6,928 bases of DNA from contig CAJMRR010000109.1 of assembly GCA_905215835.1 (NCBI GenBank), forward strand, positions 1 to 6,928, given 5' to 3'. This DNA comes from an uncultured bacterium. GTDB taxonomy: Bacteria > Actinomycetota > Coriobacteriia > Coriobacteriales > Coriobacteriaceae. Positions 1 through 5,958 of the stretch are shown one piece after another (within the stretch, counting starts at the first letter, position 1; each line of letters opens with the position of its first letter). The notes under the pieces were generated by a model. The model saw only the letters and a program-made list of their open reading frames with translations. It made no database searches and was not told the DNA's origin. The translations under genes and the position numbers were made by a program.

Positions 1-1064
1 CCGACTTCCACAACGCCGATTTGGGCTGCGGCTGGGAGCCGACGGGGACGCTTCAGCTAGAATACGCCAAGCACTTCACTGTCGACGAGTTCGAAGGCGG
101 CTTGCGGCTTATCTGCGTTTCGAACGGGGAGCGCTTCCTCGTGGTGCCGCAGGATGCGAAGGTACCTGATGGGTTGAGCTCCGACATCGCGGTCATAAGG
201 CGCCCCGCCGACAAGGTGTACCTCGTGTCGTCGGCGACGATGTGCCTGGTCGACGCGCTCGATGCGAACGACAATATCCTCATGTCGGGCACGAAGGCCG
301 ACGATTGCTCGGTCGGGGGCTTCAAAAGCGCGCTCGAAAGTGGGGCGATCGCCTACGGCGGCAAGTACAGCGCGCCCGACTACGAGCGAATATCGGCCTC
401 GGGCTGCACGCTCGCCATCGAGAACACCATGATCAACCACACGCCCGATGTGAAGGAAAAGCTGCAGAAGCTCGGGCTCGTCGTGCTCACCGAACAGTCG
501 TCGAGCGAGCCCGAAGCACTCGGGCGCGTCGAGTGGATTAAGCTTTTCGGCGTCCTGTTCGACAAGGAAGACGAGGCCGCGCACCTGTTCAACGAGCAGA
601 AGGCCCGCGTCGAGCAAACGTCGAGGCTCGCGTCGTCAGGTAAAACCGTGGCGTATTTCTACATTAACTCGAACGGGGCCGCCGTCACGCGGCGGGCGGG
701 CGACTACGTGGCGCAGATGATCGAACTTGCAGGCGGCAGCTACGCGCTCGATGACGCGCAGACGGCGTCGACGTCAGGTTCGTCAGTAACGCTCGAAATG
801 GAGCGTTTCTACGCGACGGCGAAGGATGCCGACATCATCGTCTACAATGGCACCATCGACGAATCGGTTGCCACCTTGAAAGACTTCGTAGGCAAAAACG
901 CGCTATTGTCGCAGTTCATAGCTGTAAAGAACGGCAACGTCTGGGTCACAAGCGCCGACATGTACCAGCAGATGACTTCTACCGCCGACATTATCGACGA
1001 GCTGCACGGGGCGTTCACCGGCGATGACTCGAACGACTTCCATTATCTGAGGAAGCTCGGCTAG
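1..1064 (+). CDS. ABC importer substrate-binding protein, iron/heme/cobalamin type (5' partial)
   Basis: This is the C-terminal ~353 residues of a periplasmic-binding-type lipoprotein (class III, Peripla_BP_2/FecB/BtuF family) that captures a metal chelate outside the cell and delivers it to the permease encoded next. The frame is open to the left edge (from base 3 it reads DFHNADLGCGW), so the TTG at 21 is internal; signal peptide and lipobox Cys must lie upstream. Family-like stretches are LQLEYAKHFTVDEFEGG near the start, then LVVPQDAKVPDGL, YLVSSATMCLVDALD, a SGTKAD segment, LAIENTMINHTPDVKEKL and GRVEWIKLFGVLFDKEDEA, the last probably the long linking helix. The second lobe includes VAYFYINSNGAAVTR and ADIIVYNGTID, ending in FHYLRKLG. 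The stop is 4 bases before the permease start. The order binding protein-permease-ATPase is classic. The ligand (siderophore, heme or corrinoid) cannot be read from sequence. I am confident of the family, not of the substrate. Confidence 0.88.
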   Translation, partial: DFHNADLGCGWEPTGTLQLEYAKHFTVDEFEGGLRLICVSNGERFLVVPQDAKVPDGLSSDIAVIRRPADKVYLVSSATMCLVDALDANDNILMSGTKADDCSVGGFKSALESGAIAYGGKYSAPDYERISASGCTLAIENTMINHTPDVKEKLQKLGLVVLTEQSSSEPEALGRVEWIKLFGVLFDKEDEAAHLFNEQKARVEQTSRLASSGKTVAYFYINSNGAAVTRRAGDYVAQMIELAGGSYALDDAQTASTSGSSVTLEMERFYATAKDADIIVYNGTIDESVATLKDFVGKNALLSQFIAVKNGNVWVTSADMYQQMTSTADIIDELHGAFTGDDSNDFHYLRKLG

Positions 1065-1068
1065 CGCC

Positions 1069-2109
1069 ATGAGAAGCCGGCTTTCCATGGCATACGACGA
1101 ATCGGGGCGCGCCGCGCGGTGTCGCATCGTGACGGTGCTGCTCGCTGTTGCCCTCATTGTGCTCGTCGGGGCCAACCTGTGCATGGGAAGCGTGCTCGTG
1201 CCCGCAGACCACATCCCCGGCATCCTTTCGGGCGGCGCGGCCAATTCCATGGAAAGCCAGGTCATCTGGGAGATTCGCCTGCCGCGCGTGCTTTCAGCCG
1301 TGCTTCTCGGCGGGGCACTTTCGCTCTCCGGGTTCCTGCTGCAGACGTTTTTCAACAACCCCATCGCCGACCCGTTCATCTTGGGCGTCTCCTCGGGCGC
1401 AAAGTTCGTCGTCGCGCTTACGATGATCGTACTTCTGGGCGCGAACCAGGCCATGTCCTCGCCGGCCATGGTGGCCGCAGCGTTTCTGGGCTCGCTTATC
1501 ACCATCGGCTTCGTGCTCCTCATCGCACGGCGCATAAGTTCCATGGCCATGCTCATCGTGTCGGGCGTCATGGTGGGATACATCTGCTCGGCGGCGACGA
1601 ACTTCCTCATCGCCTTCGCCGACGACCAGTCCATCGTGAACCTGCACAACTGGTCTTTGGGTAGCTTCTCGGGTTCGAGCTGGGACGACGTCGCGGTCAT
1701 CGCGGTCGTGGTGATCACCGTGAGCGCATGCGTATTCGCAATATCGAAGCCCCTTTCCGCCTTCCAGCTGGGAGAAGCCTACGCGAAAAGCGTCGGCGTG
1801 AACGTCGCACGCTTCCGCGTGGTGCTCGTCCTTCTAGCGAGCATGCTCTCCGCCTGCGTGACCGCGTTCGCTGGTCCGGTGTCGTTCGTAGGCATCGCGG
1901 TTCCGCATCTCGTGAAGTCGGCGCTGAAGTCGTCGAAGCCCATCAGCGTGATTCCTGCGTGCTTCTTGGGAGGCGCCATCTTCTGCGCGGGCTGCGATTT
2001 AATCGCGCGCACGCTGTTCTCTCCCGTCGAGCTTTCCATCAGCGCCGTCACCGCCATCTTCGGCGCGCCGGTGGTTATCGTGCTCATGTTGAAGAAGCGA
2101 GTGAGGTAG
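1069..2109 (+). CDS. FecCD/BtuC-family ABC transporter permease
   Basis: A 346-residue membrane permease, normal length for the FecCD family, which forms a homodimeric channel for iron-siderophore, heme or cobalamin uptake. About nine or ten hydrophobic segments are visible, at roughly residues 17-38, 74-95, 106-123, 132-152, 158-178, 206-225, 250-275, 292-312 and 322-342. Family hallmarks are clear: RLPRVLSAVLLGGALSLSG then NNPIADPFILGVSSGA (70-111), LGEAYAKSVGVNVARFR (234-250, the region that contacts the ATPase), AFAGPVSFVGIAVPHLVK (266-283), and VTAIFGAPVVIVLML near the end. The start at 1069 follows the previous stop by 4 bases, but its ribosome site (GAGGA near 1049-1053) is rather far. 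The in-frame ATG at 1087 has GAGAAG 10 bases upstream and would remove only six residues. The stop abuts the ATG of the ATPase, which suggests translational coupling. Confident on family; substrate unknown. Confidence 0.93.
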   Translation: MRSRLSMAYDESGRAARCRIVTVLLAVALIVLVGANLCMGSVLVPADHIPGILSGGAANSMESQVIWEIRLPRVLSAVLLGGALSLSGFLLQTFFNNPIADPFILGVSSGAKFVVALTMIVLLGANQAMSSPAMVAAAFLGSLITIGFVLLIARRISSMAMLIVSGVMVGYICSAATNFLIAFADDQSIVNLHNWSLGSFSGSSWDDVAVIAVVVITVSACVFAISKPLSAFQLGEAYAKSVGVNVARFRVVLVLLASMLSACVTAFAGPVSFVGIAVPHLVKSALKSSKPISVIPACFLGGAIFCAGCDLIARTLFSPVELSISAVTAIFGAPVVIVLMLKKRVR

Positions 2110-3420
2110 ATGGGGGAATTCGTGCCGCGGCCCAAAACGCTCGGAAGGGACATTCCATGCTTAGACAGTCCTGAGCTCGCACGAAAGCGCCAGAAGGCAC
2201 TCTCGGCTCGTGCGGAACTGCGTGCGGAACGCCTCCTCCGAGCGGACTCGAACCCCGAAACCCCGGTCGAAACGCAGGCTGACGGAGCGCCGCTTTTCCG
2301 CATAAGCGACCTCTCGGCGGGCTACGACAAGAAGGTCGTAGTCGAAGGCGTCGATCTGGAGGTTCGCGCGGGCGACGTCGTGGCGCTCATCGGGCCAAAC
2401 GGCTCGGGCAAGTCGACCATCTTGAAAACCATCACACGCCATCTGGCACCGCTTGCCGGCGCGGTCGAGCTCGACGGGCGGGAGATTTCCCGATGGAAGA
2501 CGGCGGAATTCGCAAGGAACCTTGCCGTTATGCTGACAGATCGCCCCCGGACCGAGCTCCTCACCTGCCGCGATATCGTAGAGGCGGGAAGGCATCCCTA
2601 CACCGGGCGAATGGGCACACTCTCGCCCGACGACCATAGTCGGGTCGACGAGGCCATGAAAACCGCACATGTGGAAGAGCTCGCCGAGCGCGACTTCATG
2701 CAGATAAGCGACGGGCAACGCCAGCGCGTCATGCTCGCACGCGCCATCGCGCAGGATCCGCGTGTGCTCGTGCTCGACGAGCCCACGTCGTATCTCGATA
2801 TCCGCTACCAGATCGACCTGCTGCGAATACTACGCCACCTTGCGAAATCGCGGAATGTGGCTGTCATCATGTCCATCCACGAACTCGAGCTCGCGCAGAA
2901 AAGCGCCGACAAGGTGATTTGCGTGAAGGACGGCCGGGTCTTCCGCGCCGGCGCACCCGAGGACATATTCACGCGCGAGACGATTGGCGAGCTCTACGGC
3001 CTTAAACATGGCACCTTCAACGAGCGCTTCGGCAGCGTGGAAATTGGGCGCCCACACGGCGATGCACACACGTTCGTCATCGCCGGCGCAGGTACGGGGT
3101 CGGCTGTGTTTCGCCAGCTCATCCGGCAGGGCAAGGCGTTCTACGCGGGCGTTCTGCACGAAGGGGACATCGACTGCGAGCTCGCGCGCGACCTGGCGAC
3201 GGAATGCGTGGCCGAGCGCGCCTTCGAGCCGATCGGGGATAAAACCATAGCCCGCGCCAAAGAGCTCCTCGTCCACTGCGCGCGCCTTATCGTGTGCCCC
3301 GCCGCCTTCGGCACCATAAACGCCCGCAACGCAGAGCTCGTCGAGTTCGCACGATCGCATGGTATCGAGGTCATGCGAGCGTGCGAAGGCGCATCGGAGG
3401 ATTCCAATGGATACGCCTAG
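2110..3420 (+). CDS. FecE/BtuD-like ABC transporter ATPase with extra N- and C-terminal regions
   Basis: A 436-residue ATPase that should power the permease encoded just upstream, at the cytoplasmic face. Usual FecE/BtuD ATPases are about 255-270 residues; here the core lies at roughly 62-300. Visible motifs: Walker A GPNGSGKST (95-103), signature ISDGQRQR (199-206), Walker B VLVLDEP (219-225), D-loop SYLD (227-230) and switch His257 in SIHELE. The Q-loop position reads VMLTDRP (140-146), with no glutamine. Residues 1-60 form an Arg/Ala/Glu-rich, probably helical extension. Residues ~318-425 form an alpha/beta domain beginning TFVIAGAGTGSAVFRQL, with a glycine-rich nucleotide-binding look. 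I recall a similar tail on haloarchaeal BtuD-type ATPases, so cobalamin is a possible ligand; that is memory, not a search. The ATG directly follows the permease stop, with GAGG at 2103-2106 as ribosome site. The 3' end overlaps a short broken frame. Confidence 0.92.
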   Translation: MGEFVPRPKTLGRDIPCLDSPELARKRQKALSARAELRAERLLRADSNPETPVETQADGAPLFRISDLSAGYDKKVVVEGVDLEVRAGDVVALIGPNGSGKSTILKTITRHLAPLAGAVELDGREISRWKTAEFARNLAVMLTDRPRTELLTCRDIVEAGRHPYTGRMGTLSPDDHSRVDEAMKTAHVEELAERDFMQISDGQRQRVMLARAIAQDPRVLVLDEPTSYLDIRYQIDLLRILRHLAKSRNVAVIMSIHELELAQKSADKVICVKDGRVFRAGAPEDIFTRETIGELYGLKHGTFNERFGSVEIGRPHGDAHTFVIAGAGTGSAVFRQLIRQGKAFYAGVLHEGDIDCELARDLATECVAERAFEPIGDKTIARAKELLVHCARLIVCPAAFGTINARNAELVEFARSHGIEVMRACEGASEDSNGYA

Positions 3421-3493
3421 GCGCGGTCCAAGAAATCGTCCGCATCCCCATCTGACACTATTTCACCGCAACTTAGAAGGTGCCGGCGTATAA
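3407..3493 (+). pseudogene. possible truncated next gene of the importer operon (28-codon frame)
   Basis: An ATG at 3407 lies six bases after a strong GGAGG (3396-3400) and overlaps the last codons of the ATPase gene, the usual arrangement for a further coupled gene. The frame encodes only 28 residues, starting MDTPRRGPRNRP, and ends at TAA 3491-3493. About its first 13 codons precede the repeat beginning near 3446; the rest is read through the repeat and beyond. I infer that this is the 5' stub of a gene whose body was lost when the repeat or an associated rearrangement arrived. It could equally be a genuine tiny peptide or a chance ATG. No product family is recognisable. Confidence 0.35.
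3446..3476 (-). repeat. intergenic repeat, copy 1
   Basis: Read on the minus strand this begins ctaagttgcggtgaaatag. The plus-strand bases 3458-3476 are an exact 19-base reverse complement of 5136-5154, and the similarity continues outward on the CCCC side with a few changes and one gap (gtgtcagatgggg against ggactagatcgg). It sits 25 bases after the ATPase stop. This copy is a single arm; no second arm is found beside it, unlike the copies at 5136-5206. It encodes nothing recognisable. It is most likely a member of a dispersed short intergenic family. Confidence 0.75.
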
Positions 3494-3520
3494 CGCTTCA
3501 CCCCAAATTAAATTGATTCG

Positions 3521-3550
3521 TTGAATAGACACATTGCAAATCTTTATACT
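3521..3550 (+). promoter_or_regulatory. sigma-70-type promoter for the radical SAM gene
   Basis: A TTGAAT -35 (3521-3526) and a TATACT -10 (3545-3550) are separated by 18 bases in a locally AT-rich stretch. The predicted start of transcription near 3557 gives a leader of about 50 bases before the ATG at 3609. The gene therefore probably has its own transcription unit, independent of the importer operon. No convincing operator was seen; ATTC-GTT-GAAT (3516-3526) overlaps the -35 but is too short to call. Confidence 0.6.
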
Positions 3551-3595
3551 TCGTTTAATCCACAAGTGGGTATTATCACACATTAAGCACACGTG

Positions 3596-3601
3596 AAAGG
3601 A
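3596..3601 (+). promoter_or_regulatory. ribosome binding site of the radical SAM gene
   Basis: AAAGGA lies seven bases before the ATG at 3609, which fixes that start; no nearer alternative start has comparable support. Confidence 0.65.
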
Positions 3602-3608
3602 TATACCC

Positions 3609-5042
3609 ATGTCGCTTACACAGTCAGCAGAGCGTGCAGCGCTCAACAAGCTCATCGATTATCTCGACGACAACCCGCAAGAAAACATCGACAAAATCAT
3701 GGACCTCGTGAACAAGCTGGTCCCCAATCGCGTATTTCCTGTACAGCGAGAGGCATTCACCAATGTCATCAAGAGCCGCGGCAATTGGTATGACCTGATT
3801 ATGCGTGTGTTCAGCCTTAATCCCCAGATGCGAACCAAACTGCTTAAGACCCTCATTGTCGACGCCAACCTGCTTGCTTGGCCAGAGCAGGAAAAGAACC
3901 GCGAAAAGTACCAGTGCAACGTTCCGTGGGCCATCCTGCTCGATCCCACGAGCGCTTGCAACCTGCATTGCACGGGCTGCTGGGCCGCCGAGTACGGCTA
4001 CAAGCAGAATCTCTCGTTCGAAGACATCGACTCTATCGTTACGCAGGGCAAAGAGCTCGGTACGCATATCTACATCTATACCGGCGGCGAGCCGCTCGTC
4101 CGCAAGCACGACCTGATCAGAATTTGCGAAAAACATCAGGACTGCGTGTTTCTCTGCTTTACCAACTCCACGCTGATCGACGAGGCCTTCTGCGACGATA
4201 TGATTCGCGTAGGTAATTTTGTCCCCGCCATCAGCGCCGAGGGCAATGAGCACACCACCGACGCCCGTCGCGGCGAGGGTACCTACGCAAAGATCGAGCA
4301 CGCCATGAAACTCCTGCGCGAGCGCGACTTGCCGTTTGGTATCTCCACCTGTTGGACCAGCGCCAATGCCGATACGGTTGCTACCGAGGAGAACATGGAC
4401 TGGATGATCGGCGAGGGAGCACTCTTCTGCTGGTACTTCCACTTTATGCCGGTTGGCCGCAATGCAACCCCCGAGCTCATGCCCACGCCCGAGCAGCGCG
4501 AGCACATGTATCACTTTATCCGCGAAATGCGTGAGAAGAAGCCGCTGTTTACGCTCGACTTCCAAAACGACGGCGAGTTTGTAGGCGGATGTATCGCCGG
4601 CGGCCGCCGCTACCTGCACATCAACGCCGCCGGAGACGTGGAGCCGTGCGTGTTCATCCACTACTCAAACGCCAACATCCACGATGTGAGCTTACTCGAC
4701 GCGCTGCGCTCTCCCCTCTTTATGAAGTACTACGAGAACATGCCGTTCAACGACAACTACCTCAAACCATGCCCCATGCTCGAGAATCCCGACGTGCTGC
4801 CCAAAATGGTCGCCGAGAGTGGCGCAATGAGCACCGATCTTATCGAGAAGGAGTCACCCGAGCAGCTGCGCGAAAAGACCCAGGCTGCCGCCGAGGCATG
4901 GTCACCTGTCGCCGACCGCATCTGGAACGACTCCGACGATCCGCTATATGCCAAGCGTCACGAGGATAAGTCACAAGGTATGGCCGATAGCGACATGCAC
5001 AAGTTCGAAAAACAGGGCCGCACACTCAAAAACGGCGATTAA
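3609..5042 (+). CDS. radical SAM enzyme of unknown substrate, with a Cys-containing C-terminal region
   Basis: A complete 477-residue cytoplasmic radical SAM protein (COG0535-like). The 4Fe-4S/S-adenosylmethionine motif is CNLHCTGC, with Cys117, Cys121 and Cys124 in the canonical CxxxCxxC spacing, preceded by a strand, WAILLDPTSA. TGGEPL (158-163) is the SAM-contacting GGE motif, and later barrel strands are visible (FLCFTNSTLI, VPAISAEGN, FHFMPVGR). Residues 1-105 form a mostly helical N-terminal region. After the barrel, Cys328 (GGCIAGG), Cys347 (DVEPCVF) and Cys388 (KPCPM), with a LHINAAGDVEPC strand, resemble a reduced SPASM-type auxiliary cluster region, but with fewer cysteines than a full SPASM. 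The last ~70 residues are charged and low in hydrophobics. It has its own promoter and ribosome site. No precursor peptide, transporter or partner enzyme lies beside it, so I cannot name the reaction. SPASM-like enzymes modify peptides, sugars or cofactors; which applies here is open. Confidence 0.93.
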   Translation: MSLTQSAERAALNKLIDYLDDNPQENIDKIMDLVNKLVPNRVFPVQREAFTNVIKSRGNWYDLIMRVFSLNPQMRTKLLKTLIVDANLLAWPEQEKNREKYQCNVPWAILLDPTSACNLHCTGCWAAEYGYKQNLSFEDIDSIVTQGKELGTHIYIYTGGEPLVRKHDLIRICEKHQDCVFLCFTNSTLIDEAFCDDMIRVGNFVPAISAEGNEHTTDARRGEGTYAKIEHAMKLLRERDLPFGISTCWTSANADTVATEENMDWMIGEGALFCWYFHFMPVGRNATPELMPTPEQREHMYHFIREMREKKPLFTLDFQNDGEFVGGCIAGGRRYLHINAAGDVEPCVFIHYSNANIHDVSLLDALRSPLFMKYYENMPFNDNYLKPCPMLENPDVLPKMVAESGAMSTDLIEKESPEQLREKTQAAAEAWSPVADRIWNDSDDPLYAKRHEDKSQGMADSDMHKFEKQGRTLKNGD

Positions 5043-5075
5043 TGCTGCCCTACACGACAAACGCTCAGAAATGAA

Positions 5076-5114
5076 GCGGAGCAGTCTCGAGGCACATCTT
5101 CGAGGCTGCTCCGC
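5076..5114 (+). terminator. hairpin terminator after the radical SAM gene
   Basis: Arms 5076-5090 and 5100-5114 pair over 15 bases, with a single U-G wobble (5085 with 5105) and a 9-base loop. The hairpin begins 33 bases after the stop. The following T-run is weak on the plus strand (CTTACC, then TTTT only at 5131-5134). On the minus strand the hairpin is followed by TTCATTTCT, so it may also stop transcripts coming from the TetR gene. The stem itself is clear; the terminator role is inferred. Confidence 0.65.
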
Positions 5115-5135
5115 CTTACCGTCAAAACAGTTTTA

Positions 5136-5168
5136 CTAAGTTGCGGTGAAATAGGGACTAGATCGGCC
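5136..5168 (+). repeat. intergenic repeat, copy 2 (left arm of a long hairpin)
   Basis: Starts ctaagttgcggtgaaatag, exactly matching copy 1 in the opposite orientation over 19 bases, with weaker similarity to about 5168. Bases 5138-5157 also pair with 5187-5206 with one mismatch. It lies in the convergent gap between the radical SAM terminator and the TetR gene. Confidence 0.75.
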
Positions 5169-5186
5169 TTCCAATAACCAAAACAA

Positions 5187-5206
5187 TCCCTATTCCACCG
5201 CAACTT
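5187..5206 (-). repeat. intergenic repeat, copy 3 (right arm of a long hairpin)
   Basis: The minus strand reads aagttgcggtggaataggga, matching copy 2 in 19 of 20 positions. Together 5138-5157 and 5187-5206 form an inverted repeat with a 29-base spacer. The one difference is an A-C mismatch in a plus-strand transcript but a U-G wobble in a minus-strand transcript, so the structure is better paired downstream of the TetR gene. Immediately next to it, CAACTT-CTTT-AAGTTG (5201-5216) forms a second, small inverted repeat. It may act as a minus-strand terminator, but no clear T-run follows. Confidence 0.7.
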
Positions 5207-5230
5207 CTTTAAGTTGTTGAATTATCGATG

Positions 5231-5842
5231 CTATTCGAAGCGAGATTCCAGGCTCGACAGGCCGTTGAGTGTGAGGTCATTGGCAACCTCCGAGACGCGC
5301 TCGATAGGAACCGAGCCATCAGACAATGCCCACGTGCGATAGATACCGATAATACCCGACAGCAAAAACGCCAGATAGTAGTCGAACATCTCGTCCTTGA
5401 GACCTTGGGGCAGCAGATCGCGCTCGGCAATCTCGTGTTCGAGCGGCGAACGAAGACGAGCCATAAAATCATCGAGCGGAATGTTCTCGATCAGCTGACG
5501 ATTGAGCACCAAGTTGTTACACAGTGCCTCGTTAACGGTTTTAAAGAAGGTCGCCGCCGCGCCCAGAGCGCGCTCGTTGGTGTCGCCGTCCATGGAAGCA
5601 AGCGTTTTCTCGACCGAGTCGACAATCATCTCCACCACATCGACGGCAATGGCATCGAGCAGGCCGTCAACCGTACCAAAGTGAACGTAAAAGGTTTTGC
5701 GGTCGACATTGGCCTCGCGCGCGATGGCACTCACCGTAATGTCTGCCAGCGGCTTTTCCATGAGCAGGCGCTCGAAAGCGGAAAGGATGGCATTACGGCT
5801 GCGAACGATGCGACGATCAAGACGCGGTTTGCTGGTTGCCAT
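5231..5842 (-). CDS. TetR/AcrR-family transcriptional regulator
   Basis: A 203-residue DNA-binding repressor-type protein. The N-terminal TetR domain is plain: a helix with RSRNAILSAFERLLMEK (14-30), then ITVSAIAREANVDRKTFYVHFGTVDGLLDAI (about 35-65), which contains the helix-turn-helix and the characteristic TFYVHF. The ligand/dimer domain ends with YYLAFLLSGIIGIYRTWALSD (155-175), like the C-terminal domain common in Firmicutes-type TetR proteins (TetR_C_8/DhaS-like; family recollection). I chose the ATG at 5842 over the upstream one at 5869 because GAAGGG lies eight bases before it. The gene is tail-to-tail with the radical SAM gene and 116 bases downstream of the membrane-protein gene on the same strand. 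An inverted repeat in that gap suggests autoregulation. The target genes and the ligand are unknown. Confidence 0.92.
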   Translation of the reverse strand: MATSKPRLDRRIVRSRNAILSAFERLLMEKPLADITVSAIAREANVDRKTFYVHFGTVDGLLDAIAVDVVEMIVDSVEKTLASMDGDTNERALGAAATFFKTVNEALCNNLVLNRQLIENIPLDDFMARLRSPLEHEIAERDLLPQGLKDEMFDYYLAFLLSGIIGIYRTWALSDGSVPIERVSEVANDLTLNGLSSLESRFE

Positions 5843-5850
5843 GGGCGTGT

Positions 5851-5856
5851 CCCTTC
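5851..5856 (-). promoter_or_regulatory. ribosome binding site deciding the TetR start
   Basis: The minus strand reads GAAGGG here, eight bases before the ATG whose first base is 5842. The longer alternative beginning at 5869 would place this site inside the coding region, so the shorter protein is preferred. Confidence 0.6.
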
Positions 5857-5885
5857 GATATGCGAGCATTCATCAACAGATGAGA

Positions 5886-5909
5886 GATAATCTACGTAAG
5901 AGGATTATC
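5886..5909. promoter_or_regulatory. candidate operator: inverted repeat upstream of TetR gene
   Basis: GATAATC (5886-5892) and GATTATC (5903-5909) are perfect reverse complements separated by 10 bases that include the palindrome TACGTA (5893-5898). The element is 44-67 bases upstream of the TetR start codon, where an autoregulatory operator overlapping a promoter would lie. TetR proteins usually bind such palindromes. No unambiguous -35/-10 pair could be assigned around it. Binding is inferred from position and symmetry only. Confidence 0.4.
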
Positions 5910-5958
5910 CCCCATACAGCACAAATATGCCCCGCATCATGAAGAACGCACGACTGTC

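Noticed and set aside
21..23. TTG as the start of the substrate-binding protein
   Set aside because: The frame is open to the left edge and no signal peptide follows the TTG; family-like sequence begins at once, so the gene is cut by the window edge.
3568..3608. GGGTAT (3568-3573) pairing with ATACCC (3603-3608) as an RNA switch over the ribosome site
   Set aside because: Only six base pairs with a 29-base loop; too weak to separate from chance without conservation data.
3421..3608. Riboswitch or small RNA between the importer and the radical SAM gene
   Set aside because: No recognisable cobalamin, SAM or other riboswitch core; the predicted leader is only about 50 bases.
3624..4661. Long minus-strand open frame (345 codons) opposite the radical SAM gene
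   Set aside because: Its product lacks recognisable domains and lies wholly opposite a gene with intact motifs, promoter and ribosome site; it is a shadow of GC-rich codons.
3446..5206. Classical insertion sequence or transposon made by the inverted repeats around the radical SAM gene
   Set aside because: There is no transposase, the third copy breaks simple end symmetry, and no target duplication was seen; a dispersed repeat family is simpler.
5228..5890. Plus-strand open frame of 220 codons opposite the TetR gene
   Set aside because: The TetR frame has a clear DNA-binding domain and ribosome site; the opposite frame shows no family features.
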